Of a DNA stretch of 5,427 nt, positions 5,197 through 5,427 are shown one piece after another. The notes under the pieces are model-generated. The model made no database searches. It was not told the DNA's origin and saw only the letters and a list, made by a program, of their open reading frames with translations. Numbering within the stretch: the stretch's first letter is position 1; every line of letters begins with the position of its first letter. This DNA is from Scytonema sp. UIC 10036 (GTDB taxonomy: Bacteria; Cyanobacteriota; Cyanobacteriia; Cyanobacteriales; Nostocaceae), in NCBI RefSeq assembly GCF_009725235.1, contig NZ_WJFC01000373.1, positions 1-5,427 of the forward strand, written 5' to 3'. The position numbers and the translations under genes were made by a program.

Positions 5197-5223
5197 ATAC
5201 TGCAAGGGCTCTCGAATTTTTGT
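5197..5223. repeat. 27-bp repeat unit, right copy (inverted partner at 3495-3521)
   Basis: Exact reverse complement of 3495-3521. Its last two bases overlap the first arm of the adjoining hairpin at 5222-5254. Confidence 0.85.
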
Positions 5224-5254
5224 TTGTTGGGTTTCGTTCCTCAACCCAACAAAC
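5222..5254 (+). terminator. 12-bp perfect hairpin, repeat copy and likely terminator of the VCBS gene
   Basis: GTTTGTTGGGTT (5222-5233) pairs fully with AACCCAACAAAC (5243-5254) around a 9-nt loop, and is followed by the T-rich GTGTTTTCGTATTTTT. It is 86 bp past the VCBS stop. It is also the inverted copy of the left-flank palindrome (5225-5250 equals 3425-3450 reversed). A repeat element may therefore double as terminator; the broken T-run keeps this tentative. Confidence 0.5.
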
Positions 5255-5285
5255 GTGTTTTCGTATTTTTCGACTTAACCGACAA

Positions 5286-5337
5286 GTAGCCAACGATTAT
5301 AAGTGAAGGCACTAGTATGCGGTTATGCATTGGCTAC
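5286..5337. repeat. 8-bp inverted repeat with 36-bp interior
   Basis: GTAGCCAA (5286-5293) is the reverse complement of TTGGCTAC (5330-5337). The interior contains GCACTAGTATGC, a small dyad. It may be an isolated structured element or a short palindromic repeat. Nothing else is seen between here and the end of the window, which is AT-rich with no supported gene. Confidence 0.35.
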
Positions 5338-5427
5338 CAAATTTGATATTAAAATACAGTTGCCCATGTTAGTATATTTTATTACTCTTTAGAAGAGATA
5401 TTTATCATTATTCAAACAGTCTGCTTT

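Noticed and set aside
4502..5306. Other frames at 4502-4684 (+), 4690-4893, 4758-4982, 4924-5244, 5099-5293 (-) and 5121-5306 (+)
   Set aside because: Those inside the VCBS gene repeat with its 144-bp period, and those at the 3' end run through palindromic repeats; none has independent support.

Overview
The window looks like an accessory stretch of a filamentous cyanobacterial chromosome (Nostoc/Calothrix/Scytonema type). The grounds are a full HIP1 octamer GCGATCGC at 3114-3121, palindromic intergenic repeats of the GTTGGGTT...AACCCAAC and GTAGGGACGC...GCGTCC kinds that I associate with Nostocales, a small protein (2287-2493) of a type I recall mainly from cyanobacteria, and a 48-residue-period FG-GAP/VCBS propeller typical of these genomes. 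The base composition is moderately AT-rich. Genus and species cannot be fixed by eye.

Layout from left to right. (1) Positions 2-667 (+) hold the C-terminal part of a TnpB-related (IS200/IS605 accessory) protein whose start lies outside the window. (2) It converges on a complete GH1 beta-glucosidase gene (773-2149, -), with a weak hairpin at 709-730 between them. (3) A 137-bp divergent gap with two back-to-back small hairpins separates the glucosidase from a 68-codon hypothetical gene (2287-2493, +). (4) After 248 bp comes an unlisted 53-codon gene (2742-2903, +) with a near-perfect Shine-Dalgarno. (5) A short gene for a putative exported protein lies on the opposite strand (2967-3281, -). 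(6) A 622-bp gene-free stretch (3297-3918) carries composite palindromic repeats and a hairpin plus T8 terminator-like signal facing left. (7) A seven-repeat VCBS/FG-GAP protein follows (3919-5136, +). (8) The right flank (5137-5427) holds more palindromes, including an inverted copy of the repeat block seen left of the VCBS gene.

The genes do not form an evident pathway or operon. Only the glucosidase has a clear enzymatic role (cytosolic hydrolysis of beta-glucosides). The VCBS protein is probably a calcium-binding seven-bladed propeller used for binding or structure. I found no CRISPR array, tRNA or rRNA, and no multi-gene defence or biosynthetic cluster. The most notable signals are the inverted composite repeats flanking the VCBS gene, whose hairpin stem shows compensatory changes between copies; the TnpB-like C-terminus lacking both the zinc ribbon and the usual third RuvC aspartate; and the small 2742-2903 gene.
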